Both the position numbers and the translations under genes were made by a program. This document shows, one piece after another, positions 48,762 to 59,560 of a stretch of DNA of 64,000 bases. Where the stretch lies: the NCBI GenBank assembly GCA_036346395.1, contig CM070602.1:16377098-16441097 (forward strand), in the 5' to 3' direction. Each line of letters starts with the position of its first letter. Position 1 is the stretch's first letter. This DNA comes from Hsuehochloa calcarea. Its lineage: Eukaryota; Streptophyta; Magnoliopsida; Poales; Poaceae. A model generated the notes under the pieces. That model was not told the origin of the DNA and ran no database searches. It saw only the letters and a program-made list of their open reading frames with translations.

Positions 48762-48890
48762 TGTTGGAATATGCGACATGCGACTTGTATTATCAGGGGC
48801 CAATTGGCCAGTATATATACACAAACATGTTACAGATAAGGAAACCAAAACAAATTATATCTCTAACTTATCTCTATCTTATCTCTAACA
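48762..48890 (-). repeat. 5' LTR of copia D (129 bp)
   Basis: Nearly identical to 43663-43791 and followed by the AAAAC target copy at 48891. Confidence 0.95.
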
Positions 48891-49255
48891 AAAACTACAT
48901 TTGTTATCTTGTCTATCTTTGTGTCTAAATTCTTCATTGACCACAGTTAAATCAATGCTAGTACGAAGGAGAAACCAATTATAATCGTGGTTTAGTTTCA
49001 AAGAAATTGCACTTGCGAAGTTGTGATTTACTGTCTGCACTGGGAATGGGTGGGTCATGCATGGCTGCATATCAAAGTGTTTGTATAAGTTTGTCAGCGG
49101 ATGCGAGGAAATTATCAGGGCTGAATATACTTTTTTCAGTGTTCGCACTTTGCAGTTTGTGGGAGCACTTTGCAGTTTGTGGGTGCACGAAGTATTTCCG
49201 TTTTACCAATCAGGCCACGAAGAGAATTTTTTGCAATGAAAGGAACATACTAAAA

Positions 49256-50110
49256 GGAATTCAACCCTTCCATAAGCACAACAGATCATTGGACTCAATC
49301 TGTATCCGTGTGTTTCAGAGATTTGATACCAGAATAATTTACGAGAAGACTGTCATTCTAATTTGGTGGAACAAGGATTTGGTTGTTCATATGCGTCACA
49401 ACTTTGAACTGTTCCCTGTTGGTTTCTTCACTGGGTTGGCTAAATCCCTTCTATTACAGGACTAGCTGCCAGTTTTGCCTACATTTGGTATCATGACGAG
49501 CTCTGTGTAGTTTTTTTTTCATTTCTTTTTTCCGTTTCTCATATTGTAAGCAATTTCTTTAAAGAAAAGAAGAAAAGAGATGGCAATTTGAGAGTGCAAT
49601 TATGATGCCATATTGCTTTGATCGAGTGTGGGTTCCATTTCGTGATTCTGTGCATTGGTTTTCAGTTTCCCATTGGTCATAGCAGATAGCACTCGCTTCC
49701 TTCAATACTGGGGCCTGGGGGAAACAGACACGCGTAAAGTACAACTTGAAAGTTAAAACTACATTTGTTATCTTGTGTATCTTTGTGAAAAAATTCTTCA
49801 TTGACCACAGTTAAATCAATGCTAGTACGAAGGATAAACCAATTATAATTGTGGTTTAGTTTCAAAGAAATTGCACTTGCGAAGTTGTGATTTACTGTCT
49901 GCACTGGGAATGGGTGGGTCATGCATGGCTGCATATCAAAGTGTTTGTATAAGTTTGTCAGCGGATGCGAGGAATTATCAGGGCTGAATTTACTTTTTTC
50001 AGTGTTTGCACTTTGCAGTTTGTGGGAGCACTTTGCAGTTTGTGGGTGCACGAAGTATTTCCGTTTTACCAATCAGGCCACGAAGAGAATTTTTTGCAAT
50101 GAAAGGAACA
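49256..50110. repeat. Segmental duplication, copy B (empty site)
   Basis: Same segment as copy A without the retroelement. At about 49757-49764 the bases GTTAAAACTACATTTG are continuous, showing the target before insertion. A short CACTTTGCAGTTTGTGGG tandem pair lies near 50010-50045 in both copies. Confidence 0.92.
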
Positions 50111-50511
50111 ACATTACTTAAAAGACAAATTTGATTTAGCTAAATACATTGTTCACAACTCAGTAAATTGCAGCAAATGGCTGTTCCCATATGTGCAGGT
50201 GAAATACACTGGCTACAATAGAAAGGAAAATGAAGGACGTACATCAGCCAACACATACATTATAGTCAAACTACAGACATCGTCATGGTTCCAGCCGAGA
50301 GCAAGCTTTTGGGGAGCATGCTTCGTCCGGTATCTCTCATCCTGCATATTGGAATTTCAGACACAAATTGTCAGCATCATTGCAATGGAAATAGATACAT
50401 CTCATTGATTATAACTTTCAAGTACTACTTTACAGGAAAGGTGCCATTCTCAAACGACGATGAAATGGACATACTAATGATATCAAACACAACTGCACAA
50501 TGAGCCTCCGA
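50111..50511 (-). other. 3' flank of NBS-LRR gene 2
   Basis: Downstream of the gene's stop (minus strand). No further gene is seen. Probably 3' UTR and intergenic DNA. Confidence 0.5.
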
Positions 50512-53500
50512 TCATTGGATCTGTTTTATCGGGATACAGGCTACTTTATCCCATTGTGGTCCATACTTGAGTTGCAGTTGGTTCAACAACGTCGGTTTGC
50601 ACCCAATCAGATGAAAAACTTGCAGTGAAGATGGGAAACCACTTGGCAATGACTCCAACTCGGCACAGTACATTATGCTCAGTTTTCTCAGAGAGTTGAG
50701 GCTATCGAAGTTGTCAGGGAAAGATCCTACGGTGAGCTTGGAGCAATTTTCGATCAACATACTTTGCAGTGTCACAAAACTTGGCAAGGAATGTAGAGAA
50801 GACAATTGGGAGCATTGCCGAATTTGTAGCTCATGGAGCTTTGTTAAGCACCTTGGATTCTCAATCTCTGGAAGAGAAGTTATGTTGCTGCTGTTGACTA
50901 TCTCCAGCGACGTAAGCAGTTGTAAACCTCTCAAACAAGTACCCAGCTGCTCATCAGTTATGTATAAATGAAATATTTGCAGCCTCTTGAGTGAAGTAAG
51001 TGCCTGAAGCTCGTCAAACTTTACATCTTGGTAGTGCCTCAGGGTGAAAAAAGCAACTGCTTCCACCTGTTGCTGGTGCAGCAAGCCATCTGTAAGAATG
51101 CTGGCAGAGCACGTCTCTAATGCAAAATTGCAAGCTCTCGATGATGAGGAGGATAGCTTCATGTGAGCAGCAAACCCTGTATTTTTGACTGTAACCTTCC
51201 TCACAGAAGGGGGGAAAGAAGGCACCTTGATCAACTCAGGGCAGTTTAAGACTTTCAGCTTACAGAGCCTAGGGAAGATGTTAATGCTATTCACTTCTTT
51301 GGTCCACTTGATCCATTGCGGCATATCATCAAATTCAAGGTCCACTAGACATGGAAATGCAACCGGAGCAGTCCCATAAAATTCACCGCTAATTTGTTTC
51401 AACGAGCACATCTCTTTCATATGCAAAACCTCAAGGCAAGGAAGATGCCCCAGAGGAGGCAGGACCTCCCACTTTCTGCAATTGATCAGATACAAGGATT
51501 TAAGGTAAAAGGTTCTCTCGTTTAAGCTTATGTTCAACCAACTTGGTGATCTGTTACCATGATATCTTCTAATATGAAGCTCCTCAACATTTTGATGCGG
51601 TTCAAGGCCATCCAAGACATCGGCGTCAACAGAGGGGATACTCTTACCAGTACAGTTCCATTCCAATTCCAGCACCTTAACATTCTGCTTCTTGCTTAGT
51701 CCGGCTTGGCAGGCTTCCTGTCTACTTGTTACAAGGTCAAGGTTCTTGATATGGAGTTTTTTGCGAAGATCACTCATTTCATTCAAGTCCTCTAAAGTAT
51801 GCCCCTTTTCCTTTTTAACATGGAACTCAATTGATCCCTGAAGGTGGACAAGTTTGCCAATACCGACAATTTTCGATGTATCCATATCCAAATGCTGCAG
51901 ACATTTCAAGTTAACGATATCTTTTGGGAGCTCCTTGAGGTGGGACCTCTTAGGAATGCTCAAGGTCTGAAGATGAGAGAGCTTTGCCACTGTTTGTGGA
52001 AGCTTCGTGATTGCTTTACAAAGAGCCAGGTATCTAAGACGTTTCAGATGACCAATTCTCTCCGGTAAATCAACCATATCGCAGCCTTCCAAACCAAGCA
52101 CACGAAGACCTTTCAGTTCGGCGAGAAGATCACCTGGCAGTTGATTCAAGGATGATGAAGGATGCTTGAGTATTAGGAATGTGCGCAACCTTTCGAGATC
52201 ACATCGGCTCTTGAGCTGTGCCACGGCATCACTGGACACAGATAAGTGCCGAATTGTCTTTGGGATCTCTTTCTTATCGACACCTTCAACTCGTGCACAG
52301 TCAAACCGAGATACCTTCTCAGCCAAATCATGCATCAGGTCGTGAATGTAATAGTACCTCCGACGCCCCACCTTTTGCTTATGGAAAAAGGACCTGATGA
52401 CAAGCTGCTCGAAGTAGTCTCTTCCTACATCCCCCAGCTGGACATCCCCACCAGCTGGCCGGACGAAATCAAGAGCCATCCAAATCTTCACCAATTTATC
52501 GCGCTTGAACCTCCAATTCTTTGGGAATATGCTACAGATTGCAAAGCATGGCTGCAGGTGCTCCGGTAGGTTCTGATAACACAGCTCTAGCGTTGAGGAA
52601 ACGTTGTCAAAGATGTCCATCTCAAGAACCTTCCTCCACTGGGTGACGCTGTGGCTACCTTCCAGCATTTGCCCGATGGCCTTCGCCGCCAATGGCGACC
52701 CCTTCAGCTTTTCGGCAATTTTCTTCCCAATCTCCCGCAATATGGGATACCTGTTATCGATGTCCTCCTCGCCAAATGCACATCTCTTGAACAAGGACCA
52801 AATGTCGTCGACTGGCAGGCCGTTCAGCCAGACCTGCTTGCTTGCATCCAGCAATTTCGCCACAATCTTACCCCGGGTGGTCACCACAATCCTACTCCCC
52901 GGTTTCCCGTTTCCGAGGGGTGCCAACACCTTCGACCACATCTCCCTGGAGAGATGCTCCCCCATGTCCTCCCTGTTCCAGACGTCGTCAATCACCAACA
53001 GGAATGTGTGCGACGAGACGGCCTCCCGGAGCGTCCTCTGGAGCCAGTCGAAGCTCCTCATGCCTTCGGGCACTTCGATGTCCGCGGACTGCAAGATTTG
53101 CCTGGCGAGCTCAAGCTCGTCGTCCATGCCGGCAGGTCGGACCCACATCATGAGATTGAAGGTCGAGGCCACCGCCTTGTCCTGGAACAGGAGCTGCGCC
53201 AGCGTGGTCTTCCCCATCCCGCCGTGGCCCATGATCGCGGCGATGGGAACGGACTGACGAGCCTGGCCATCGGACGGGCTGACGAGCCAGGACACCATTT
53301 CTTGTAGCTCCTTGTCGCGCCCAAAGACCACCTTCTCATGGTGGCGCACCGAGCCCGTGGAACGGCCGTCCGAGCTCCGGTGGCCGCTCAGTTCGCCCGA
53401 TGTGCCCGACGCCTCCAACCCCGCCGCTTGCATCAGCCTCTCACAGCTAGCGTTGAGGGCATACAGCTTCTTGACAACGTCCTTGAGCCTGTTGAGGGAC

Positions 53501-53754
53501 TCGTCGGCGCCGAGGAGCCGCTTGCCGATCTTGACGACGGAGGAGCGCGGGCGGCTGGCCCTGCCGTCGGCGTCGGGCCGGGGTGCCTGGCCGCCGAAGT
53601 CGTCGAGGACGTCGTCTGCCTCGTAGACGGCATCCTTGAGCTGCTGGAGCCACAGGAGAAGGTCCTTGCTGTCCTTGGAGCTGCGCCGCTCGACGGTGCC
53701 AGCCACGGCGCGAAGCTGGACCAGCGCGTTCGCCAGCCGTTCAAGCGCATCGGG
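50512..53754 (-). pseudogene. CC-NBS-LRR resistance gene 2 (5' end removed by a retrotransposon)
   Basis: One open frame of about 1,080 host codons. In order: part of the coiled-coil domain (DALERLANALVQLRAV, LLLWLQQLKDAVYEADDVLDDF), P-loop GHGGMGKTT (about 185-193), RNBS-A FNLMMWV, kinase-2 FLLVIDDVW (261-269), RNBS-B GSRIVVTTR, GLPL GSPLAAKAIG (362-371), CFAICSIFP, LMHDLAE with MHD (about 484), then roughly 20 LRRs to the C-terminus. The role would be an intracellular immune receptor. The frame enters from the copia LTR at 53755: ten residues come from the LTR and the only upstream start-like codon is GTG. The first host in-frame ATG is about 117 residues in, after most of the CC domain. 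The missing ~20-40 N-terminal residues probably lie beyond the nested elements, right of the window. Everything else is undamaged, so disruption is recent. Confidence 0.9.
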
Positions 53755-54173
53755 TGTTAGAAAAATAGAGCAAAAGCGAGACACGAATTTTACGTGAAAA
53801 ACCTCGGGAAAAATCGCGGTATTGCTTGGCGATGATCACTATATGTGGAGGGTTTACAAATCGCTCGTGATTACAATGAACGGCGTCTTCATATGAGGCA
53901 TCTGAGGGTATATATAGGTAAAGGATGTAGAGTCCAAGTCGGACACTTGTCCACTAAAATAGAAACCAATCCAAACTCTTCCAGATAAGGCAATTCGGAT
54001 CACAATTTCAACAATCTCCACCTTGAGACGAATTTTCTCTTGCAGCAATAATGAAGAATCTTCAATCACCATAATATCTCCACAATAAGATAAAGAATCA
54101 CTGTGTGCCAATTAGTCTCTAGGACTAAACTGTAATACCAACTAAGCTTGAGCAAAACTCAAACTTAGAAATA
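53755..54173 (-). repeat. LTR of copia family C, third copy
   Basis: TGTTAGAAAAATAGAG start matches 35160 onward. It ends near AAACTTAGAAATA, with the expected TAACA end mutated. It inserted in the coiled-coil coding region of resistance gene 2. Confidence 0.85.
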
Positions 54174-54902
54174 GGAACTGCCTTTGTCATCATATCAGCT
54201 GAATTATCATGAGTACTTATCTTACACACCTTCAATTTCTTCTGCCACACTCAAAGCATAAGCAACAATATTAGCTTCTTCAATTAATCTCTTGGGTGGA
54301 TTAATCTCCCTCCTAGGTCTGTCAACTGCAATGGACCGTTGTGGTGACTGCTCACAAATAGGAGGATTCTCAACAATAGGTGCATCATGAACAACAATAT
54401 TTTCCTTATCTGATGTGTTATCTGAACCAATAAGATGATCCACCTGAACACTTGAATTCTGCTTACTCTCAACAGGAACATTAGTAGGCAGTTTATCATG
54501 AAGCATAGCAGATTTATTAAAGACAATATTTCTGCTAATCACAACCTTACGTGTTACAGGATTCCACAGTTTGTATCCTTTGACACCAGATTTATAACCA
54601 AGAAAGATGCACTTAACAGCTCTAGGCTCTAATTTTCCATTATCAACATGAGCATAAGCAATGCAACCAAAAACTTTCAATTCTGAATAATTTGCTGGTG
54701 AACCAGACCATACCTCAATTGGAGTTTTTTTTTTCAATTGCAATATTGGGAGACCGATTAATAAGATAGCAAGCAGTGGAAGTGGCTTTAGCCCAAAAAC
54801 GCCTATGCAAACCTGCATTAGACAACATGCAACGGGCTTTGGAAATAATGGTTCTGTTCATACGTTCAGCTACACCGTTTTGTTGAGGAGTACCAGGAAC
54901 GG
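54174..54902 (-). pseudogene. Internally deleted copia C derivative
   Basis: Just inside the LTR, about 60 bp of the RNase H end is joined (near 54230) directly to the integrase C-terminal linker. The whole RT and most of RNase H are absent compared with 35.6-37.6 kb. The minus frame 54818-54222 reads VFGCIAYAHVDNGKLEPRA, CIFLGYKSGVKGYKLW and the linker DRPRREINPPKRL, matching 37817-37494. At 54902 it is cut by the gypsy element. Confidence 0.88.
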
Positions 54903-55025
54903 TGTTGACGAGGATCTAGTAATCCTCATTTTATCTTTTATCTATAATTCTTATTATGGGTAAATATGATGTCACATAGTCCCCAGAAGTACCCCTTATA
55001 TTTATAAGGGGGAGGCCTATTAAGT

Positions 55026-55227
55026 GATTGTAAGATCTTCTACAATCACCCCTATAGTCGTAAGTCTTACTACGACTATGTCATGGTCGTAAGTCCTTCT
55101 ACGACCACTACCTAGTCGTAAGTCCTTCTACGACCATTACCCAGTCGTAAGTCCTTCTACGACTATTGCACAGTCGTAAGCTCTATTACGACTTATACCC
55201 AGTCGTAAGTCCTACTACGACCAAGTG
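55026..55227. repeat. Seven-unit hairpin array in the LTR
   Basis: About 29-bp units, each with a short palindrome GTCGTA-(7-8 nt)-TACGAC (first unit GATTGTA...TACAATC). The arms change together between units 1 and 2-7, so pairing is preserved. It lies in U3, about 250-450 bp upstream of the TATA box. Confidence 0.85.
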
Positions 55228-55469
55228 AACCACGACCACCTTATAATCAAACCTACATGCAAGTGGGTCCAATTGATTAAGGAATCCGAACGGTCCACAC
55301 GCACTATTATTCCGCGTAATAATAGTGCTTAAATACCCCATTACCTCTGAAAGATAACTGCCAGACGACGTGAAGAAGCCAATGCGCTGGTAATTACTGC
55401 CATCATGCGCCCATTACTGGCTTAATTGGGCGACTCTTCCGCAGGACAAAACGGCTACTTCTTCACGAC

Positions 55470-55477
55470 TATATAAA
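55470..55477 (+). promoter_or_regulatory. TATA box of element T LTR
   Basis: TATATAAAG in GACTATATAAAGACATC; transcription would start near 55500, leaving a ~245-bp R/U5. Confidence 0.7.
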
Positions 55478-55748
55478 GACATCAATCAGAGGGTGAAAGA
55501 AAAAGGGCAAGACAGAGCGACTCAAGGGGAAACACAAGTATTATTCTCTGTAATAGTCTTAGTTTCTTGCTTGATCATCGAGAATACAGTCAATACCATA
55601 CACACACAGGAGTAGGGTTGTTATTCTCCCCGGAGAAGGCCTGAACCTGTCTAAACATCCCGTGTCAACCACTCTGCGTGATTTCATCTCTAGGAGACCC
55701 CCCGAATCAAATAATCTTTACGTAAGATCGGTTCTAATACACCGACAG

Positions 55749-55767
55749 TTGGCGCCGACCGTGGGGA
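55749..55767 (+). other. Primer-binding site of element T
   Basis: TTGGCGCCGACCGTGGGGA immediately after the LTR, the usual form and place for grass gypsy elements of this type. Confidence 0.75.
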
Positions 55768-55818
55768 TCTTCCGGTAATCTCTTGTCAACATACTCTCTT
55801 TTTCCAATCTCATGCAAT

Positions 55819-57610
55819 CATGGCGGAGAATGGAGCGAGGAGAACTGGTTTGACTTGGCGGTTCTGTGACGTCGACATGGATGTCGGTTTCGACTCTGGC
55901 CGAGTGATGCATCCGTGATGGTGATGTTGCCTTCGGAGATCATTCTCCAGGAAACCATCCCATCAATGGAGTTGAGGAGGGATCCTTATCCCCCACAACA
56001 ATACGTCCAACAGAGGAGCCAATTCCTCAAAGGATAAGGGTCAATCTGACCAGAACCGCACCCAGGAGGACTCACGACACGACGAGAGTTTTTCCTCCAA
56101 GTGTCCAAGTCCCCCTAAGGCGGTCCGACCTGGTGAGACAAGTTCTGAGGGCCACCATTCCAGGACTCCACCAACATCTGGTGATCCTCTCTCTCAGGGT
56201 AAATCCAGAGAGGGCGGGATCAAGCATGCTTTTCCTACAAATTCGACCGTCTTTCCGCAGATCTCATTTGCGGACGGAGACAGTTATAACCCAGAGTTCC
56301 CCTACCTGGAGGGGATTGCTCCAAGTCGCCAGATGGTGTCTCTCGAGTACTCCTCAGCGGGAGGCCTCGGCGCAAGTGAGAATCATCAGCGGGAGGTCTT
56401 CGTCCTTCCTCAAATCGAGTCGACCTCATGGAGGCCGAGATAAGAACACTCCCGAAGATCACACACCGCCCCTCGTGGTAATGGCAAGGGCACCACCGGT
56501 GACAGACGTAACCAACACTGATGATGAGCGAGGAAGTCCTCGATATTCTCGCACTCCACCGAGAAGGCCTCAAAGATCGATGGAGAGGATTTTGAGGCCA
56601 TCCGACTAAGAAAATTGCAGCCGTAAGAATCTGTAGGCGCATTCAACATCAGTCGAAGGAGGTACAAGAACTCCAGGACATCAACGATTTGCTCGAAAAT
56701 CCCAATCAAGAGCTTGCTCGAACGCCAGGGTACGATCTCTTTGCCGAAGAGATTGCACAAAGGCTTCGAACAGTGATGACAAGACTGGAAGAACCTCGTC
56801 GACATCATTCAGGTAGTCGTAGCAATGCGACTTCCTCGGCTACCGATCATTCAAATATTTCACCACGTGAAATCGACACGGCCATAAGTCGCATCGATCC
56901 CTACTCGAGAAATACATTTGATTGGTGATGATCAAGAAGCCCCTGAGAGGTGATCATTCACCATTTCGACAAAGAAATCCACAACGGATGGAGTGCGAGG
57001 AGTATTCTCGCGAGTGAGACCTACTACGGGACAGTCGGCTGTTCTTTGGGTATCGTCGTATCGATCACTGGTGATATTAACCCTTCTTTCTGCAAAGAAG
57101 GCGTCAAGAAGTAATTACGGATGCCGCATTTTGCTGACCTTGAGTAGTTCATTTGGCCACCTCATTTTCGACCGGTGAACATGGAGAAGTTTGATGGATC
57201 TCAAAATCCCATCGAATTTCTTGAGATCTATACAACAAATTGTCCGAGCGGCGGGAGGAGGAGAGCATGTAATGGCAAATTACCTTCCGACTGTGCTTGA
57301 AGGATCTGCTCGATCGTGGTTATTAAACCAACCACTCGAGTCGATTTACTCTTGGCAACACCTCTGCGATCTTCTACAGGCAAATTTTCAAGGCACATAC
57401 AACCGCCCTGGAAAGGAAGACGACTTGCACCGGATAAAACAGAACAACAACGAGACTTTGCGTCAATTCATCAAATGCTTTAGTCAGGTTCGTAACTCAA
57501 TTCCGGAAATTTCTGACTCATCTGTGATCAGGGCTTTTAAGCAAGGAGTCCGTAGTAGAAGGATGACAGAGGATATTGCTTTGAATCCTCCCAACATCGC
57601 TGCGAGCTCT
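55819..57610 (+). pseudogene. Gag of element T, broken
   Basis: An ATG at 55819 (MAENGARR) starts gag but the frame fails within about 30 codons. Segments 56133-56609, 56689-56928 (LFAEEIAQRLRTVMTRLEE) and 57191-57610 follow in different frames. The last is the core: the PIEFLEIYT region, LPTVLEGSARSWLLNQP, WQHLCDLLQANFQGTY and DDLHRIKQNNNETLRQFIK, typical of retrotransposon gag. Confidence 0.82.
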
Positions 57611-57615
57611 TCGAG

Positions 57616-58922
57616 ATGGCCGATCGATATGCGACTGCTTCTGAGGCGGTCGAGTGGAACAACACTATTGATCGAGAAACGTACACTCCTCGAGAGCCAG
57701 GTGAAGTTGGTAAGGATAAGAAAGTAAGAAAGAAGTCCAAGAAGAAAATAAAAAGTCAAAAACCACAAACCAGTGGTTTCAAGGAGGTCTTGGCCGTGAA
57801 AGATAAAGAGCTCCGAACCATCAAGTCGTACCATGATCAAGGCAAAGGTAAGCGCCCTGATCGTAGGAACGACAAACCAAGGTGGTGTCCTTTTCATAAA
57901 AAGGAAGGACATGACCTCCGCAACTGCCGAGTTTTCCAAAGAAAGCTCGAGGACTACTACAACGGCAAAGAGCCACTCCCCACTCTCGAGCAAGTAGGGA
58001 ATACGAGTGGCCAAAAGTCGTCGGATGATGAAGAGATACCGTTCCAAGATCCGCAACATACCGTAAAGCACATCTACGGAGGATCATCGACATACGAGTC
58101 GAAACGACAACTCAAAGCTGCCGGACGAGAGGTAAACTCTATAGAAACTCCTCTTGTTAATAACCTACCGAAGTGGTCGGAAGTTACCATTTCTTTCGAG
58201 AAGGGTGATTGCCCGATCACTTCGAATCGATCAGGTCGATATCCGATTGTGGTCGAACCCACCATCAACAACTGTCGGGTCAATCGAGTGTTGGTTGATG
58301 GTGGCAGTTCTTTGAACATACTATTTACTAATGCCCTGGACGAGATGCAAGTACCGGTACAAAGGTAAGACTGGTACGATACTCTTTTCATGGAATCGTA
58401 CCGGGGTCTTCGGCCAAACCATTTGGTCAAGTTTCTCTTCTTTTAACATTTGGCTCACCAAGTAATTTCAGGACAGAGAAAGTCTCCTTTGATGTGGTCG
58501 ATTTCGATACGACATATAACGCCATACTCGGACGACCAACTTTGGCAAAATTCTTAATGGCTACTCATTATGTGTATCAATGTCTTAAGATGCCAGGTCC
58601 CAAAGGAGTGATCACAATTCATTGTGACAAGAAGATGGCGTATAACTGCGACCGTCGATCCCTCGAGATGGTTGGTCAAATACCAACTCGAGACGAAAGT
58701 CAGCCTTCGACTAGCAAGTCGAAGCCTAAAGCTGCACCAAAGCCGAACGACCAAGTCAAAGAGGTTCCTCGGACGCAGAAACCCTCGAGGCTGCTCGCAT
58801 TGGGAGACTTCCGACCCCAAATAGGAAGATGCCTCATCACCTTCCTCCGAGCTAACGCAGATGTCTTCGCGGCAAGCATCCGACATGCCCGAGTCCCGGG
58901 AGGTGATCGAGCCGCGAGCTAG
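57616..58922 (+). pseudogene. Zinc-knuckle and protease region of element T
   Basis: 57616-58368 has a basic stretch (KKSKKKIK), zinc motif WCPFHKKEGHDLRNC and the aspartic protease motif VLVDGGSSLNILF (one D, retropepsin type, acts as a dimer). After a stop it resumes at 58494 with FDTTYNAILGRPTL, the usual protease C-terminal block. The two parts are out of phase. Function is lost as read. Confidence 0.82.
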
Positions 58923-59560
58923 CTTTACGGCTGATAAAGTACCCGTAAAACAAAAATTACGAAGATTTGCCCCTGATCGACGAGATGCTATTAAATCAGA
59001 ATTGGATAAGCTACTTAAAGCAGGCTTTATAAGAGAAGTCAACCACCCAGAGTGGTTGGCTAACCTGTAATGGTCAAAAAGTCAAGCGGCAAATGGCGTA
59101 TGTGCGTAGACTTTCTTGATCTTAATAAAGCTTGTCCAAAAGATGATTTTCCTTTACCTCGTATCGATCGGTTGGTTGATTCTCTGCGAGTTGTGAAATA
59201 TTAAGTTTTTAGATGTATATTCGGATATCACGGATCAATATTTGTCGAGCGATGAAGAAAAGACCGCATTCATTACACCATTTGGTACCTTTTGCTATGT
59301 CAAAATGCCATTTGGTCTAAAGAATGCGGTGCTTCTTTCAACGCTTAATGCAATCGACTTTTCATCTCAATTAGGCGAATCTGGAAGCCTATGTTGATGA
59401 TCTAGTCGTAAAAGCGTTAAGAAATTTAATCATATCACCGACCTACAAGAAACATTCGACAACCTCGTAAAGCACCGCTTAAAACTTAATCCCGAGAAGT
59501 GTGTGTTTGGAATTTCTTGAGAAAATTGCTTGGATTCCTAGTATCCGAGCGAGGAATTGA
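58870..59560 (+). pseudogene. Reverse transcriptase of element T, broken
   Basis: RT entry KQKLRRFAPDRRDAIKSEL and LLKAGFIREVNHPEWLANL, then in shifting frames MVKKSSGKWRMCVDF, DLNKACPKDDFPLPRID, TPFGTFCYVKMPFGLKNA and AYVDDLVVK (about 59390). The catalytic YVDD survives but at least four frame breaks surround it. Confidence 0.82.

Larger units (their letters stand above)
43663..48890 (-). mobile_element. Structurally complete copia element D with 5-bp target duplication
   Basis: Ends TGTTGGAATA...CTCTAACA, two 129-bp LTRs differing at about two sites, and AAAAC directly repeated at 43658-43662 and 48891-48895. A polypurine tract (TGAGGGGGGT, minus strand) adjoins the 3' LTR, and a perfect primer site (TGGTATCAGAGC, + strand 48750-48761 reversed) adjoins the 5' LTR. 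Order on the minus strand is leader, gag, integrase, RT, RNase H. The coding frames are broken, so it is probably mobilised in trans or decayed after insertion. Same subfamily layout as element A. Confidence 0.95.
43169..49247. repeat. Segmental duplication, copy A (split by copia D)
   Basis: 43169-43662 plus 48891-49247 equals the segment at 49256-50110, broken by element D. The content is non-coding with a short conserved ORF of unknown meaning (FHKHNRSLDSICIRVFQ...). Copies differ by scattered changes and an 8-12 bp indel near 43385. Confidence 0.9.
54903..55747 (+). repeat. 5' LTR of gypsy element T (845 bp)
   Basis: Starts TGTTGACGAGGATC and ends ACACCGACA, directly followed by GTTGGCGCCGACCGTGGGG. 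Holds the hairpin array and TATA box listed separately. Confidence 0.88.

Noticed and set aside
48193..48839. Several long overlapping ORFs on both strands
   Set aside because: They lie in the GC-rich copia leader with tandem repeats; few stops arise from composition, and there is no domain.
49007..49465. 152-aa ORF in the duplicated segment
   Set aside because: It crosses the A/B duplication junction, is not preserved as a frame in the other copy, and has no domain.
52604..53760. + strand ORFs of 140-218 aa
   Set aside because: They are the complement of NBS-LRR gene 2; the real frame is on the minus strand.
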